A DNA stretch of 64,000 nt from Bacillota bacterium. Lineage in GTDB: Bacteria > Bacillota > Clostridia > Clostridiales > Clostridiaceae. The notes beneath the pieces are model-generated. The model searched no databases. It saw only the letters and a list, made by a program, of their open reading frames with translations, and was not told the origin of the DNA. Positions 50,665 through 58,605 of the stretch are shown here, one piece after another. Each line of letters starts with the position of its first letter. Within the stretch, counting starts at the first letter, position 1. The translations under genes were made by a program, and so were the position numbers. The stretch is from positions 41,207 through 105,206 of the forward strand of contig JAEZKY010000331.1 in assembly GCA_023435985.1 (NCBI GenBank), written 5' to 3'.

Positions 50665-51100
50665 ATTATGGATAAACAATAAGCTGTTTGAAGATGACAT
50701 ACAGGTCGATATGCTGCTGATTGACTACTTAAGAAGCAAGGGATTTTATAGTGTTAAAAGGGGATGTGAAACTGCAAATTGCGGATTATGTACTGTGCAT
50801 CTAGAAGGAAAACCAATTCTATCCTGCAGTACTTTAGCGATGAAGGCAAATGGATTTCATGTAACAACACTTGAAGGCTTGCAGGATGAGGCAGAAGAAT
50901 TTGGTGCATTTATGGCGGATCAAGGAGCAGAACAATGTGGATTCTGTAGTCCTGGTTTTGTAATGAATGTTTTAGCAATGAAGAAAGAGTTGAAAAATCC
51001 AAATGAAGAAGAAATTAAACAATATCTTGTAGGAAATTTATGTCGTTGCACAGGATATATGAGTCAGTTAAGAGCAGTAAAAAAATACTTAAATATGTAG
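50654..51100 (+). CDS. 2Fe-2S subunit of molybdenum hydroxylase, set 2
   Basis: Small subunit of 148 residues with two 2Fe-2S clusters: CETANCGLCTVHL plus ILSCSTL for the first, QCGFCSPGFVM and CRCTGYMSQ for the second. It links the Mo centre to the FAD subunit. The start codon lies inside the FAD gene behind GGAGG. A 75-base gap separates it from the Mo subunit gene. Confidence 0.92.
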   Translation: MQIKLWINNKLFEDDIQVDMLLIDYLRSKGFYSVKRGCETANCGLCTVHLEGKPILSCSTLAMKANGFHVTTLEGLQDEAEEFGAFMADQGAEQCGFCSPGFVMNVLAMKKELKNPNEEEIKQYLVGNLCRCTGYMSQLRAVKKYLNM

Positions 51101-51175
51101 CTGATAATGCTGGAGCGCAGTTGAAATTATACGGAAAAGTTTATTAAATAATTGTTTTAAATAAGGAGAATTAAG

Positions 51176-53452
51176 ATGAGTTTTGTAAACAAGGGGATAA
51201 GAAAAAAAGATGCAATGTCGCTTGTAACAGGTAAGCCAGTGTATACGGATGATATAGCACCAAGTAACTGTTTAATCGTAAAAGTTCTAAGAAGTCCACA
51301 TGCTCATGCCTTAGTAGAGGATATTAATATAGAAATAGCTAATAAAGTACCAGGGATTGAATGTATATTAACTTATAAGGATGTTCCTAAATCTAGATTT
51401 ACTATGGCGGGGCAATCTTATCCAGAGCCAAGCCCTTATGATAGATTGATTTTAGATAAAAGAATTAGATGTGTTGGAGATCCTGTTGCAATAGTTGCAG
51501 GTATTGATAATAAATGTGTAGATAAAGCATTAAAACTAATTAAAGTAAAATATGAAGTATTAGATGCTATATTGGATTTTAGAGAAGCTAAGGATAATAA
51601 GATTTTAGTTCATCCAGAGGAAGATTTTAAGGCGCTATGTGATGTTGGAGTAGACGCTAAAAGGAACCTCTGCTCATGTGGTGAACTTGAAATAGGAAAT
51701 GTGGAAGAAGAATTAAGCAAATGTGACTATGTAATTGAACATACTTATCATACAAAAGCTAACAGCCAGGCCATGATGGAGACTTTTAGAACCTTTACTG
51801 AGTTAGATACTTATGGAAGATTAAATATAACAAGTTCAACTCAAATTCCTTTCCATGTAAGAAGAATATTATCAAATGCTCTTGAAATACCAAAATCTAA
51901 AATAAGAGTAATTAAACCAAGAATAGGTGGAGGTTTTGGGGCTAAGCAAAGTGTTGTAGCAGAAGTTTTTCCTGCTATAGTAACTTTAAAAACAGGAAAA
52001 CCAGCTAAGATGATTTTTACCAGAAAAGAAAGTATGACTAACGGAAGTCCAAGACATGAAATGGAGATAAAGGTCAGGCTGGGTGCAGATAAAAATGGTG
52101 TAATTAAGGCTATAGATGTCTATACATTATCAAATGCAGGAGCATACGGTGAACATGGACCAACTACAGTTGGACTGTCTGGACATAAATCAATGCCTCT
52201 TTATGGGACCGCTAATGCATATAGATTTAATTTTGATGTTGTTTATTCAAATACAATGGGCGGCGGAGCTTATAGAGGATATGGAGCAACACAGGGAATA
52301 TTTGCATTAGAATCTGCAGTTAATGAATTAGCAGCAAAACTTAATATGGACCCAATTAAAATAAGAGAAATTAATATGGTAAGAGAAGGACAAGTAATGC
52401 CTGCTTATTATAATGAAACAGCTAATAGTTGTGCGTTAGATAAGTGCTTAGAAAAAGCAAAAGAAATGATTGAGTGGGATAAAAAATATCCATGCAGAGA
52501 TATGGAAAATGGAAAAGTGAGATCAGTAGGTGTTGCTATGGCTATGCAAGGATCAGGAATATCTAATGTAGATACTGCAGCGGTTGAAATAAAGTTAAAT
52601 GATGATGGCTTTTATACCTTAATGATAGGTGCATCAGAAATGGGAATGGGCTGTGATACAATACTTGCTCAGATGGCAGCAGACTGTTTAGATTGTGATA
52701 TTGACAACATAATTGTCCATGGAGTTGATACAGACCAATCACCTTATGATACAGGTTCTTATGCTTCAAGTACTACTTATATTACTGGTGGGGCAGTAGT
52801 GAAAACCTGTGAGACATTAAGAAAAAAGATAATTGAAGAAAGTTCTAAGTTACTTAACTGCTTAGCAGAAAATTTAGATTTTGATGGTGAAAAAATATTT
52901 TCACTTGAAGATAATAAAAGTATTACTTTAAAGGAATTAGCTAATGCTACATATATTGCTGGCAGTAGTATGTTAAGTGCTAGTGAATCAAATTCTTCAC
53001 CGATTTCACCACCACCATTTATGGTTGGAATCGTAGAAACTGAGATAGATAAATTAACAGGAAAGATTGAAATAATAGATTATGTTGCAGTTGTAGACTG
53101 TGGAACTGTTATAAATCCAAATCTTGCGAGAATTCAAACTGAAGGTGGAATAGTCCAAGGAATAGGAATGGCTTTATATGAGGATATTACATATGATAAG
53201 AATGGTAGGATGAGAAATGATTCCTTCCTACAATATAAAATACCAACTCGTCTTGATGTAGGTAATATAAGAGTAGAATTTGAAAGCAGCTATGAACCAA
53301 CAGGACCATTTGGAGCAAAATCAATAGGTGAAATTGTAATAAATACACCATCTCCAGCTTTGGCTAATGCAGTTTACAATGCTACAAAAGTGAATATAAG
53401 AACATTGCCAATAACAGCAGAGAAAATAGCTATGGGAATGCTTGAAAAATAA
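51176..53452 (+). CDS. Molybdenum subunit of hydroxylase, set 2
   Basis: Mo-binding subunit of 758 residues. Motifs: YTDDIAPSNCLIVKVLRSPHAHA in parts (VLRSPHAHA), RIGGGFGAKQSVVAE, GGGAYRGYGATQG, GASEMGMGCDTI, and the catalytic glutamate in GPFGAKSIGEIV. With the two genes before it, it makes a complete hydroxylase. Typical relatives are annotated as selenium-dependent xanthine dehydrogenase or purine hydroxylase; a substrate other than xanthine (purine, hypoxanthine, nicotinate-like rings) is possible. Start ATG behind AAGGAG. Internal loop SNSSPISPPP near 608 is proline-rich. Confidence 0.9.
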   Translation: MSFVNKGIRKKDAMSLVTGKPVYTDDIAPSNCLIVKVLRSPHAHALVEDINIEIANKVPGIECILTYKDVPKSRFTMAGQSYPEPSPYDRLILDKRIRCVGDPVAIVAGIDNKCVDKALKLIKVKYEVLDAILDFREAKDNKILVHPEEDFKALCDVGVDAKRNLCSCGELEIGNVEEELSKCDYVIEHTYHTKANSQAMMETFRTFTELDTYGRLNITSSTQIPFHVRRILSNALEIPKSKIRVIKPRIGGGFGAKQSVVAEVFPAIVTLKTGKPAKMIFTRKESMTNGSPRHEMEIKVRLGADKNGVIKAIDVYTLSNAGAYGEHGPTTVGLSGHKSMPLYGTANAYRFNFDVVYSNTMGGGAYRGYGATQGIFALESAVNELAAKLNMDPIKIREINMVREGQVMPAYYNETANSCALDKCLEKAKEMIEWDKKYPCRDMENGKVRSVGVAMAMQGSGISNVDTAAVEIKLNDDGFYTLMIGASEMGMGCDTILAQMAADCLDCDIDNIIVHGVDTDQSPYDTGSYASSTTYITGGAVVKTCETLRKKIIEESSKLLNCLAENLDFDGEKIFSLEDNKSITLKELANATYIAGSSMLSASESNSSPISPPPFMVGIVETEIDKLTGKIEIIDYVAVVDCGTVINPNLARIQTEGGIVQGIGMALYEDITYDKNGRMRNDSFLQYKIPTRLDVGNIRVEFESSYEPTGPFGAKSIGEIVINTPSPALANAVYNATKVNIRTLPITAEKIAMGMLEK

Positions 53453-53537
53453 GATTACAAATATTATTATAAGTTTAACTAAGATTAGGAAGCAGAATAG
53501 GCTACACCTTAATCTTAGTTAAATTTCATTAAGTGAT

Positions 53538-53600
53538 TAGGCACATGAAAATAAATAACAGGTTCAAGGTTGCCTTGAATATTTTTCATCAGGCAAGGAG
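53538..53600 (+). repeat. Palindromic repeat copy, upstream of the XdhC-family gene
   Basis: TTAGGCACATGAAAATAAAT and AACAGGTTC at the left; the right part (AATATTTTTCATCAGGCAAG) is a degraded arm. Confidence 0.6.
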
Positions 53601-53640
53601 ATAAATTGACCTTATAGATAATTGTAAAGGGGGCAAGGCC

Positions 53641-54684
53641 ATGAAAAAAATTTTTTATAATAAATTAGCACAGTTATTGAAGACAAATGGGGAAGCTTAT
53701 GTTATTACAATAATGTGTGGAACATACAATGGGGAAAGTATTACGGGAGAAAAGCTCGTAAAGAGCAAAGATACTATATTCATTGAGAGTGAAAGTATTT
53801 CAGAGTTTTGGAAAGAAATTTTAAATGATGTTGATTTAAATAAAGGAACACATACAGCAGTATTAGACCATGAGACAGAAGTATTTATAGAATATATTTT
53901 GGATAAACCTAATCTGATTATTTGTGGTGGAGGACATATTGCCCTGCCTTTATGTAGTATAGGAAAGATGCTGGAGTTTAAGACAACTATAATTGACGAT
54001 AGAATTGAGTTTGCAAATGCTGAAAGATTTCCTATGGCAGATCGAGTTTTATGTAAAGATTTCAATGAGGCAATAGAAGAAGTAAAACCTAATATGAGTA
54101 CTTATTTTGTTATTGTTACAAGAGGGCATAAAGACGATAGAAAATGTTTGGAAAAGATATTAACAAAGGATTTCTTTTATGTCGGAATGATTGGCAGCAA
54201 GGGTAAGGTTGCCTTTGTCATTAATAATATGCTGGAAAATGGATATACAAAAGAACAGATCGAAAAAGTTCATACACCAATTGGTCTTAATATCGGGGGA
54301 CAGACTCCAGCAGAGATAGCTGTAAGTATTGCTGGGGAAATAATCTTAGAAAAGAATAAAATAGAAGCCGGAAATATAGAAGAAGATATTTTGGATTCAA
54401 TTTGTAATAGAAAAGAACCTATGGTGCTTGCAACGATAATTGAAAAGCATGGTTCATCCCCTAGAGGAGTTGGAACTAAGATGCTCATATATGAAAATAG
54501 AGAATTTAGTGGGACTATAGGTGGAGGAAGTGTAGAAAATGCTGTTTATGAACTAGCTCTAGACCTTATTAAAAGGAAAGAGTCATTTGTAGAAAGTTAT
54601 AATTTATCAAATTCAGCAGCATCAAAGCTCGGGATGGTTTGTGGAGGAACTATAAAAGTTCTATTTGAGTATATAGATATCTAA
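53641..54684 (+). CDS. XdhC/CoxI-family maturation protein with reversed domain order
   Basis: Chaperone-like protein of 347 residues for Mo hydroxylases. A Rossmann XdhC_C domain (about 88-235: LIICGGGHIALPL, TIIDDRIEFANAERFP, IVTRGHKDDRK, GMIGSKGKV, PIGLNIGGQTPAEIAVSI) is followed by an XdhC_CoxI domain at the C-terminus (about 250-347: VLATIIEKHGSSPRGVG, GTIGGGSVENAVYE, MVCGGTIKVLFEYI). In the common XdhC protein the CoxI domain comes first. The N-terminal 80 residues are less conserved. Family role: bind the Mo cofactor, have it sulfurated (here perhaps selenated) and insert it. ATG follows AAAGGGGGC. Confidence 0.88.
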   Translation: MKKIFYNKLAQLLKTNGEAYVITIMCGTYNGESITGEKLVKSKDTIFIESESISEFWKEILNDVDLNKGTHTAVLDHETEVFIEYILDKPNLIICGGGHIALPLCSIGKMLEFKTTIIDDRIEFANAERFPMADRVLCKDFNEAIEEVKPNMSTYFVIVTRGHKDDRKCLEKILTKDFFYVGMIGSKGKVAFVINNMLENGYTKEQIEKVHTPIGLNIGGQTPAEIAVSIAGEIILEKNKIEAGNIEEDILDSICNRKEPMVLATIIEKHGSSPRGVGTKMLIYENREFSGTIGGGSVENAVYELALDLIKRKESFVESYNLSNSAASKLGMVCGGTIKVLFEYIDI

Positions 54685-54699
54685 CTTTAAAATTAAACT

Positions 54700-54828
54700 T
54701 ATGTGGTAGCTTACCGAAATCACATACATTTTTATTCCGCAGGACTTATGAAATTTTCGCTGAAAGTTCTAAATGGGAGCTCGCATTCATTTCTGCATGC
54801 TTCCAAAACAAGTTCGTGACAAGCAATA
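54700..54828 (+). other. GC-richer intergenic island of unknown nature
   Basis: About 130 bases with clearly more G+C than the flanks and several small inverted words (ATGTGGTAGC...CACAT, GAAATTTTCGCTGAAAGTTC, GGGAGCTCGCATTCAT). No open frame with a ribosome site. It interrupts an otherwise compact operon. It could be a small structured RNA, a repeat unit found elsewhere in the genome, or a mobile remnant. Confidence 0.45.
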
Positions 54829-54857
54829 AATGGAACAAACAAAAGGAGGCAGAAGAT

Positions 54858-55883
54858 ATGAAGATGATAAAGACAACAGAAGCAGTTGGTAATGTTTTAT
54901 GTCATGATATTACTCAGATAATAAAAGGAGTAAGTAAAGGAGTTGCCTTCAGGAAAGGTCATATTATAAAAAAGGAAGATGTTCCAGTATTACTTTCCTT
55001 AGGAAAAGATAATATCTATATATGGGAAAAAAATGAGAAGATGATGCATGAAAATGAGGCAGCGGATGTTTTATTTAAGATATGCAAAGGGAAAAACATA
55101 AGTGGAACTGAAGTAAAAGAAGGTAAAGTTGAACTTATATCAGAGGTGGATGGAATTCTACAAGTTGATGTGAAAAGGTTAAATAAGATTAATTCCTTGG
55201 GAGAAATTATAGTTTCAACACGTCATAGAAATTTTCCAGTTAAAAAAGGAGATAAATTAGCAGGAACAAAAGTTATACCTCTTGTTATAGAAAAAGAAAA
55301 AATGAAAAAAGCTGAGAAAATAGCTTCAGATAAACCGCTGCTAAGTGTTATTGAATTCAGTAAAAAGAAAGTCGGTATTGTTACTACTGGAAATGAAATT
55401 TTTCATGGGAGAATTAAGGATGCCTTCGGTCCTGTTATAATAGAAAAATTATCAGAATATGAGGTCGAAGTTTTAGGGCAGGAAATAGTTAATGATAACC
55501 TTGAAAATATTACTGGAGCTATTGATAAGTTTTTAAAAGTGGGTGCAGACATGATAATCTGCACAGGAGGCATGAGTGTCGATCCAGATGATTTAACACC
55601 AAGTGCTATAAAAAGAACAGGTGCAGAGATTGTATCTTATGGTGCACCAGTGTTTCCAGGAGCAATGTTTTTATTAGCCTATTATAACGATAATATTCCA
55701 ATAGTTGGGTTGCCAGGCTGTGTAATGTATTCTAAGCGCACAATTTTTGACTTAGTTCTACCTAGAATGATGGCAGATATAAAGTTATATGATAAAGATT
55801 TAATTGAAATGGGGCATGGAGGTCTATGTTTATCATGTAATATATGCACATTTCCTAATTGTGGATTTGGAAAAGGAATGTAA
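54858..55883 (+). CDS. MoeA/MogA-like molybdopterin-binding protein with cysteine-rich tail
   Basis: Protein of 341 residues. The C-terminal half carries the MoCF-biosynthesis fold: GIVTTGNEIFHGRIKDAFGP in parts (TTGNEIFHGRIKDAF), ICTGGMSVDPDDLTPSAI and VGLPGCVMYSKRT. It is shorter than MoeA, missing domains III/IV in their usual form. The C-terminus has a cysteine motif CLSCNICTFPNCGFGKGM that could bind iron or zinc. ATG 54858 is eight bases after AAAGGAGG. Probable role: molybdate insertion or handling of the Mo-pterin for the selenium hydroxylases. Confidence 0.88.
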   Translation: MKMIKTTEAVGNVLCHDITQIIKGVSKGVAFRKGHIIKKEDVPVLLSLGKDNIYIWEKNEKMMHENEAADVLFKICKGKNISGTEVKEGKVELISEVDGILQVDVKRLNKINSLGEIIVSTRHRNFPVKKGDKLAGTKVIPLVIEKEKMKKAEKIASDKPLLSVIEFSKKKVGIVTTGNEIFHGRIKDAFGPVIIEKLSEYEVEVLGQEIVNDNLENITGAIDKFLKVGADMIICTGGMSVDPDDLTPSAIKRTGAEIVSYGAPVFPGAMFLLAYYNDNIPIVGLPGCVMYSKRTIFDLVLPRMMADIKLYDKDLIEMGHGGLCLSCNICTFPNCGFGKGM

Positions 55884-55898
55884 GAAAGGGCGATAAAT

Positions 55899-56381
55899 AT
55901 GGAACTAAATCATTTTGATAATAACGGAAATGCGATTATGGTGGATGTAACTGAAAAGGAAGTGACAGAAAGGTTAGCCATTGCAAAAGGAAAAATAAAA
56001 GTAAATAAAGATGTATTTGAAGCAATAAAAAATGGAACTGCTAAAAAAGGTGACGTGTTAGGAGTTGCAAGGGTTGCTGGAATTATGGCCACTAAGAGAA
56101 CAGCAGATTTAATACCAATGTGTCATGTTCTAATGATTACTAAAAGCAGCATTGAATTTGAAATGTTTGAAGAGGAACTTGAAGTAGAAGCAACCTGTAT
56201 TGTTAAAGTAAGTGGCAAGACAGGGGTTGAAATGGAAGCTTTAACTGGAGTAACAGTAGCACTGCTTACAATTTACGATATGTGTAAGGCTATGGATAAG
56301 ACTATGGAAATAGGTGAAGTTTATTTATATAAGAAAACAGGCGGTAAAAGTGGAGATATAGAAAATAAGAGTAGATTATAA
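55899..56381 (+). CDS. moaC: Cyclic pyranopterin monophosphate synthase MoaC
   Basis: Protein of 160 residues, usual length. Motifs: HFDNNGNAIMVDVTEK, AGIMATKRTADLIPMCH (active-site region), and GVEMEALTGVTVALLTIYDMCKA, split as VEMEALTGVTVALLTIYD. It converts the MoaA product to cyclic pyranopterin monophosphate, the first stable Mo-cofactor intermediate. Starts 15 bases after the MoeA-like gene, same operon; moaA follows. Confidence 0.96.
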   Translation: MELNHFDNNGNAIMVDVTEKEVTERLAIAKGKIKVNKDVFEAIKNGTAKKGDVLGVARVAGIMATKRTADLIPMCHVLMITKSSIEFEMFEEELEVEATCIVKVSGKTGVEMEALTGVTVALLTIYDMCKAMDKTMEIGEVYLYKKTGGKSGDIENKSRL

Positions 56382-56453
56382 AAAGTGTAGTTATTAATTA
56401 TAAACTGGATTCATATAAATTCAAATGAAGATAAGTAGGGAGGAATGCAGATT

Positions 56454-57431
56454 TTGTTAGATTTATTTGGACGTAATATAGATTATCTCAGAATATCTAT
56501 AACAGATAAGTGCAATTTTAGATGTAAATACTGCATGCCAGAAGGTAATGTTGATTCTTTAAAGAACGATGAAATTTTAACACTTGATGAAATAATTAAA
56601 ATCTGTAAAAGTACCTCTGAATTAGGGATTAAAAAGATTAAAATAACAGGTGGAGAACCACTTCTTAGGGAAGATGTGATAGAACTTATAAAATATATTA
56701 AAAGGTTACCTCTTATAAATAATGTTACCTTAACAACAAATGGAGCACTTCTCTATGATAAAATTCAAGAGCTTAAGGAAGCAGGAATAGATAGTATAAA
56801 TGTAAGCTTAGATTCACTGGTAAAAGAAAAATTTAATGATATTACAAGAAGAAAAGAATTTGATACAGTTATTAAAGGTATAAATGAAACAATAAAGAGT
56901 GGAATAAAAGTAAAAATAAACTGCGTTCCTATTAAGAATTTTAATTTCGAGGAAGTAACTAGCATTGCATTAGTTAGTAAAGAAAAAAATGTAGATGTTA
57001 GATTCATAGAAATGATGCCTATGGGCTTGGGGCAATCTTTTTCAGGAGTATCAAGCAAAGAAATACTTGAGGTTCTTGAAAAAGAGTATGGAGAATTTTC
57101 TAGGATGGAAAACATAGATGGTAATGGACCGGCTGTATATTATAAAAATAAAGAATTTAAAGGCAGAATAGGATTTATCGGTGCAGTGAGTAATGAATTT
57201 TGTAAGAATTGTAATAGGATAAGAGTTACAGCAGATGGTTTCTTAAAACCATGTCTATGTTATGGAGCAGGAATTGATATAAAGAATTTAATTAGAAATG
57301 GAATCGATGAAAAAGAATTAATAAACGCAATAAAAATTGGTGTTTTAAGTAAACCTGAAAAGCATGAGTTTAATGAAAAGAAGAAATCAGATAAAATTGA
57401 AATTAGGAAAATGTCACAAATCGGAGGTTAG
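56454..57431 (+). CDS. moaA: GTP 3',8-cyclase MoaA
   Basis: Radical SAM enzyme of 325 residues. The SAM cluster motif is CNFRCKYCMP near residue 21, followed by KITGGEPLLRED. The C-terminal second cluster is in CKNCNRIRVTADGFLKPCLCYG, with cysteines at FCKNCNR and PCLC. It starts the conversion of GTP to cyclic pyranopterin with MoaC. I prefer the TTG start at 56454, ten bases after GGAGG, giving the family-typical LDLFGRNIDYLR; ATG 56445 is only one base from the site. Ends three bases before the MOSC gene. Confidence 0.95.
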   Translation: MLDLFGRNIDYLRISITDKCNFRCKYCMPEGNVDSLKNDEILTLDEIIKICKSTSELGIKKIKITGGEPLLREDVIELIKYIKRLPLINNVTLTTNGALLYDKIQELKEAGIDSINVSLDSLVKEKFNDITRRKEFDTVIKGINETIKSGIKVKINCVPIKNFNFEEVTSIALVSKEKNVDVRFIEMMPMGLGQSFSGVSSKEILEVLEKEYGEFSRMENIDGNGPAVYYKNKEFKGRIGFIGAVSNEFCKNCNRIRVTADGFLKPCLCYGAGIDIKNLIRNGIDEKELINAIKIGVLSKPEKHEFNEKKKSDKIEIRKMSQIGG

Positions 57432-57433
57432 TT

Positions 57434-57865
57434 ATGGGTAAAGTCATAGCAGTATGTATAAGTGAAAAGCGAGGTACACAAAAAACTAATATTAAAGAGG
57501 CAAATTTTATAGAAAACTTTGGAATAGAGAAAGATGCTCATGCAGGAGACTGGCACAGACAAGTAAGTTTGTTATCTTATGAAAAAATAGATGAATTTAA
57601 TAAAAAGGGTGCTAATGTGATAGACGGAGCATTTGGTGAAAATCTAGTAGTAGAAGGTATAAAATTTACAGAACTGCCTGTTGGAACAAAGTTACATTGC
57701 AATGATGTAATTTTAGAAATGACACAAATAGGCAAAGAGTGTCACAGTCATTGTGAAATCTATAAAAAAATGGGAGAATGCATCATGCCAACTAACGGCG
57801 TATTTGCAAAAGTTATTAAGGGCGGAAAAATAAAATGCGGAGATGAAATGATGGTCATTGTATAG
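57434..57865 (+). CDS. MOSC-domain protein
   Basis: Protein of 143 residues, a single MOSC domain: DAHAGDWHRQVSLLSYE, GAFGENLVVEG, and the conserved cysteine in KECHSHCEIYK. MOSC proteins bind Mo-cofactor sulfur or persulfide; here it could carry sulfur or selenium for the hydroxylases. It is translationally close to moaA (two-base gap) and ends the molybdopterin group. A histidine/cysteine-rich stretch (GKECHSHCEIYKKMGEC) is notable. Confidence 0.9.
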   Translation: MGKVIAVCISEKRGTQKTNIKEANFIENFGIEKDAHAGDWHRQVSLLSYEKIDEFNKKGANVIDGAFGENLVVEGIKFTELPVGTKLHCNDVILEMTQIGKECHSHCEIYKKMGECIMPTNGVFAKVIKGGKIKCGDEMMVIV

Positions 57866-57993
57866 AGTCAGAATTATTTCTTATAAAAATGCAAATTGTG
57901 AGTTATAGGTCTAATTTATTGTTTAATAACCACAATATGCTTGAAATAAATTCGAATTAAATAAGAATATTTTTTGAATTAACCTTTATATAC

Positions 57994-58021
57994 TTGATAT
58001 ATAGGATAATATATGTATAAT
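57994..58021 (+). promoter_or_regulatory. Promoter of ridA
   Basis: TTGATA (57994-57999), 16-base spacer, TATAAT (58016-58021). Confidence 0.55.
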
Positions 58022-58062
58022 TGATAATTAAATAAGTTAATTTTGATTTGGGGGAATGAAAA

Positions 58063-58443
58063 ATGTTAAAAGTAACAAACACAGAAAAGGCTCCGGCAGC
58101 CATAGGACCATATTCACAAGCAATAAGCTTTGGAGATTTATTATTTACATCAGGACAAATACCACTAGATCCTGCAACTGGTGAGGTAATAGGGACTAAT
58201 ATAGAAGAACAGGCTCTTCAAGTCATGAAGAATATTTCAGCTATATTAGAAGCAAGTGACACTCAGTTTAAGAATGTTATTAAAACAACTTGTTTTATTG
58301 CAAACATGAGTGATTTTGCTAAATTTAATGAAGTTTATGCAAAATATTTTGTCAGCAATCCAGCACGTTCATGTGTAGCTGTAAAAGAACTTCCTAAGGG
58401 AGTTTTATGTGAAGTTGAAGTAATAGCCTGCAAAAATTCATAA
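58063..58443 (+). CDS. ridA: RidA-family reactive intermediate deaminase
   Basis: YjgF/RidA protein of 126 residues: KAPAAIGPYSQAI, FTSGQIPLDPATGE, NISAILEASD, KTTCFIANMSDFAKFNEVYAKYF in parts, and the active arginine in NPARSCVAVKELPKG. It hydrolyses reactive enamines/imines such as 2-aminoacrylate to keto acids and ammonia. The diaminopropionate ammonia-lyase at the head of the block releases exactly such an intermediate, so a functional link is plausible. It has its own promoter and stands at the end of the purine block. Start ATG behind GGGGGA. Confidence 0.94.
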   Translation: MLKVTNTEKAPAAIGPYSQAISFGDLLFTSGQIPLDPATGEVIGTNIEEQALQVMKNISAILEASDTQFKNVIKTTCFIANMSDFAKFNEVYAKYFVSNPARSCVAVKELPKGVLCEVEVIACKNS

Positions 58444-58545
58444 AATGTAAGCAGTGCATGACATATTTTGCTTTATTAATAAGTGTATAGTTCTAGGAAC
58501 GATCAAATAAAAAATGGAGTATTCACAAATTTATAAACAAAATAA

Positions 58546-58605
58546 TAAATTGTCCACAAGATTTACTTTAGAAATAAGTTATTTTGTGGACAATTTTTTA
58601 TTTTA
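58546..58605. terminator. Bidirectional terminator between ridA and the nitronate monooxygenase gene
   Basis: AAATTGTCCACAA pairs with TTTTGTGGACAATTT around a 24-base loop, with A-rich and T-rich flanks on the two sides. It serves convergent genes. Confidence 0.85.
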
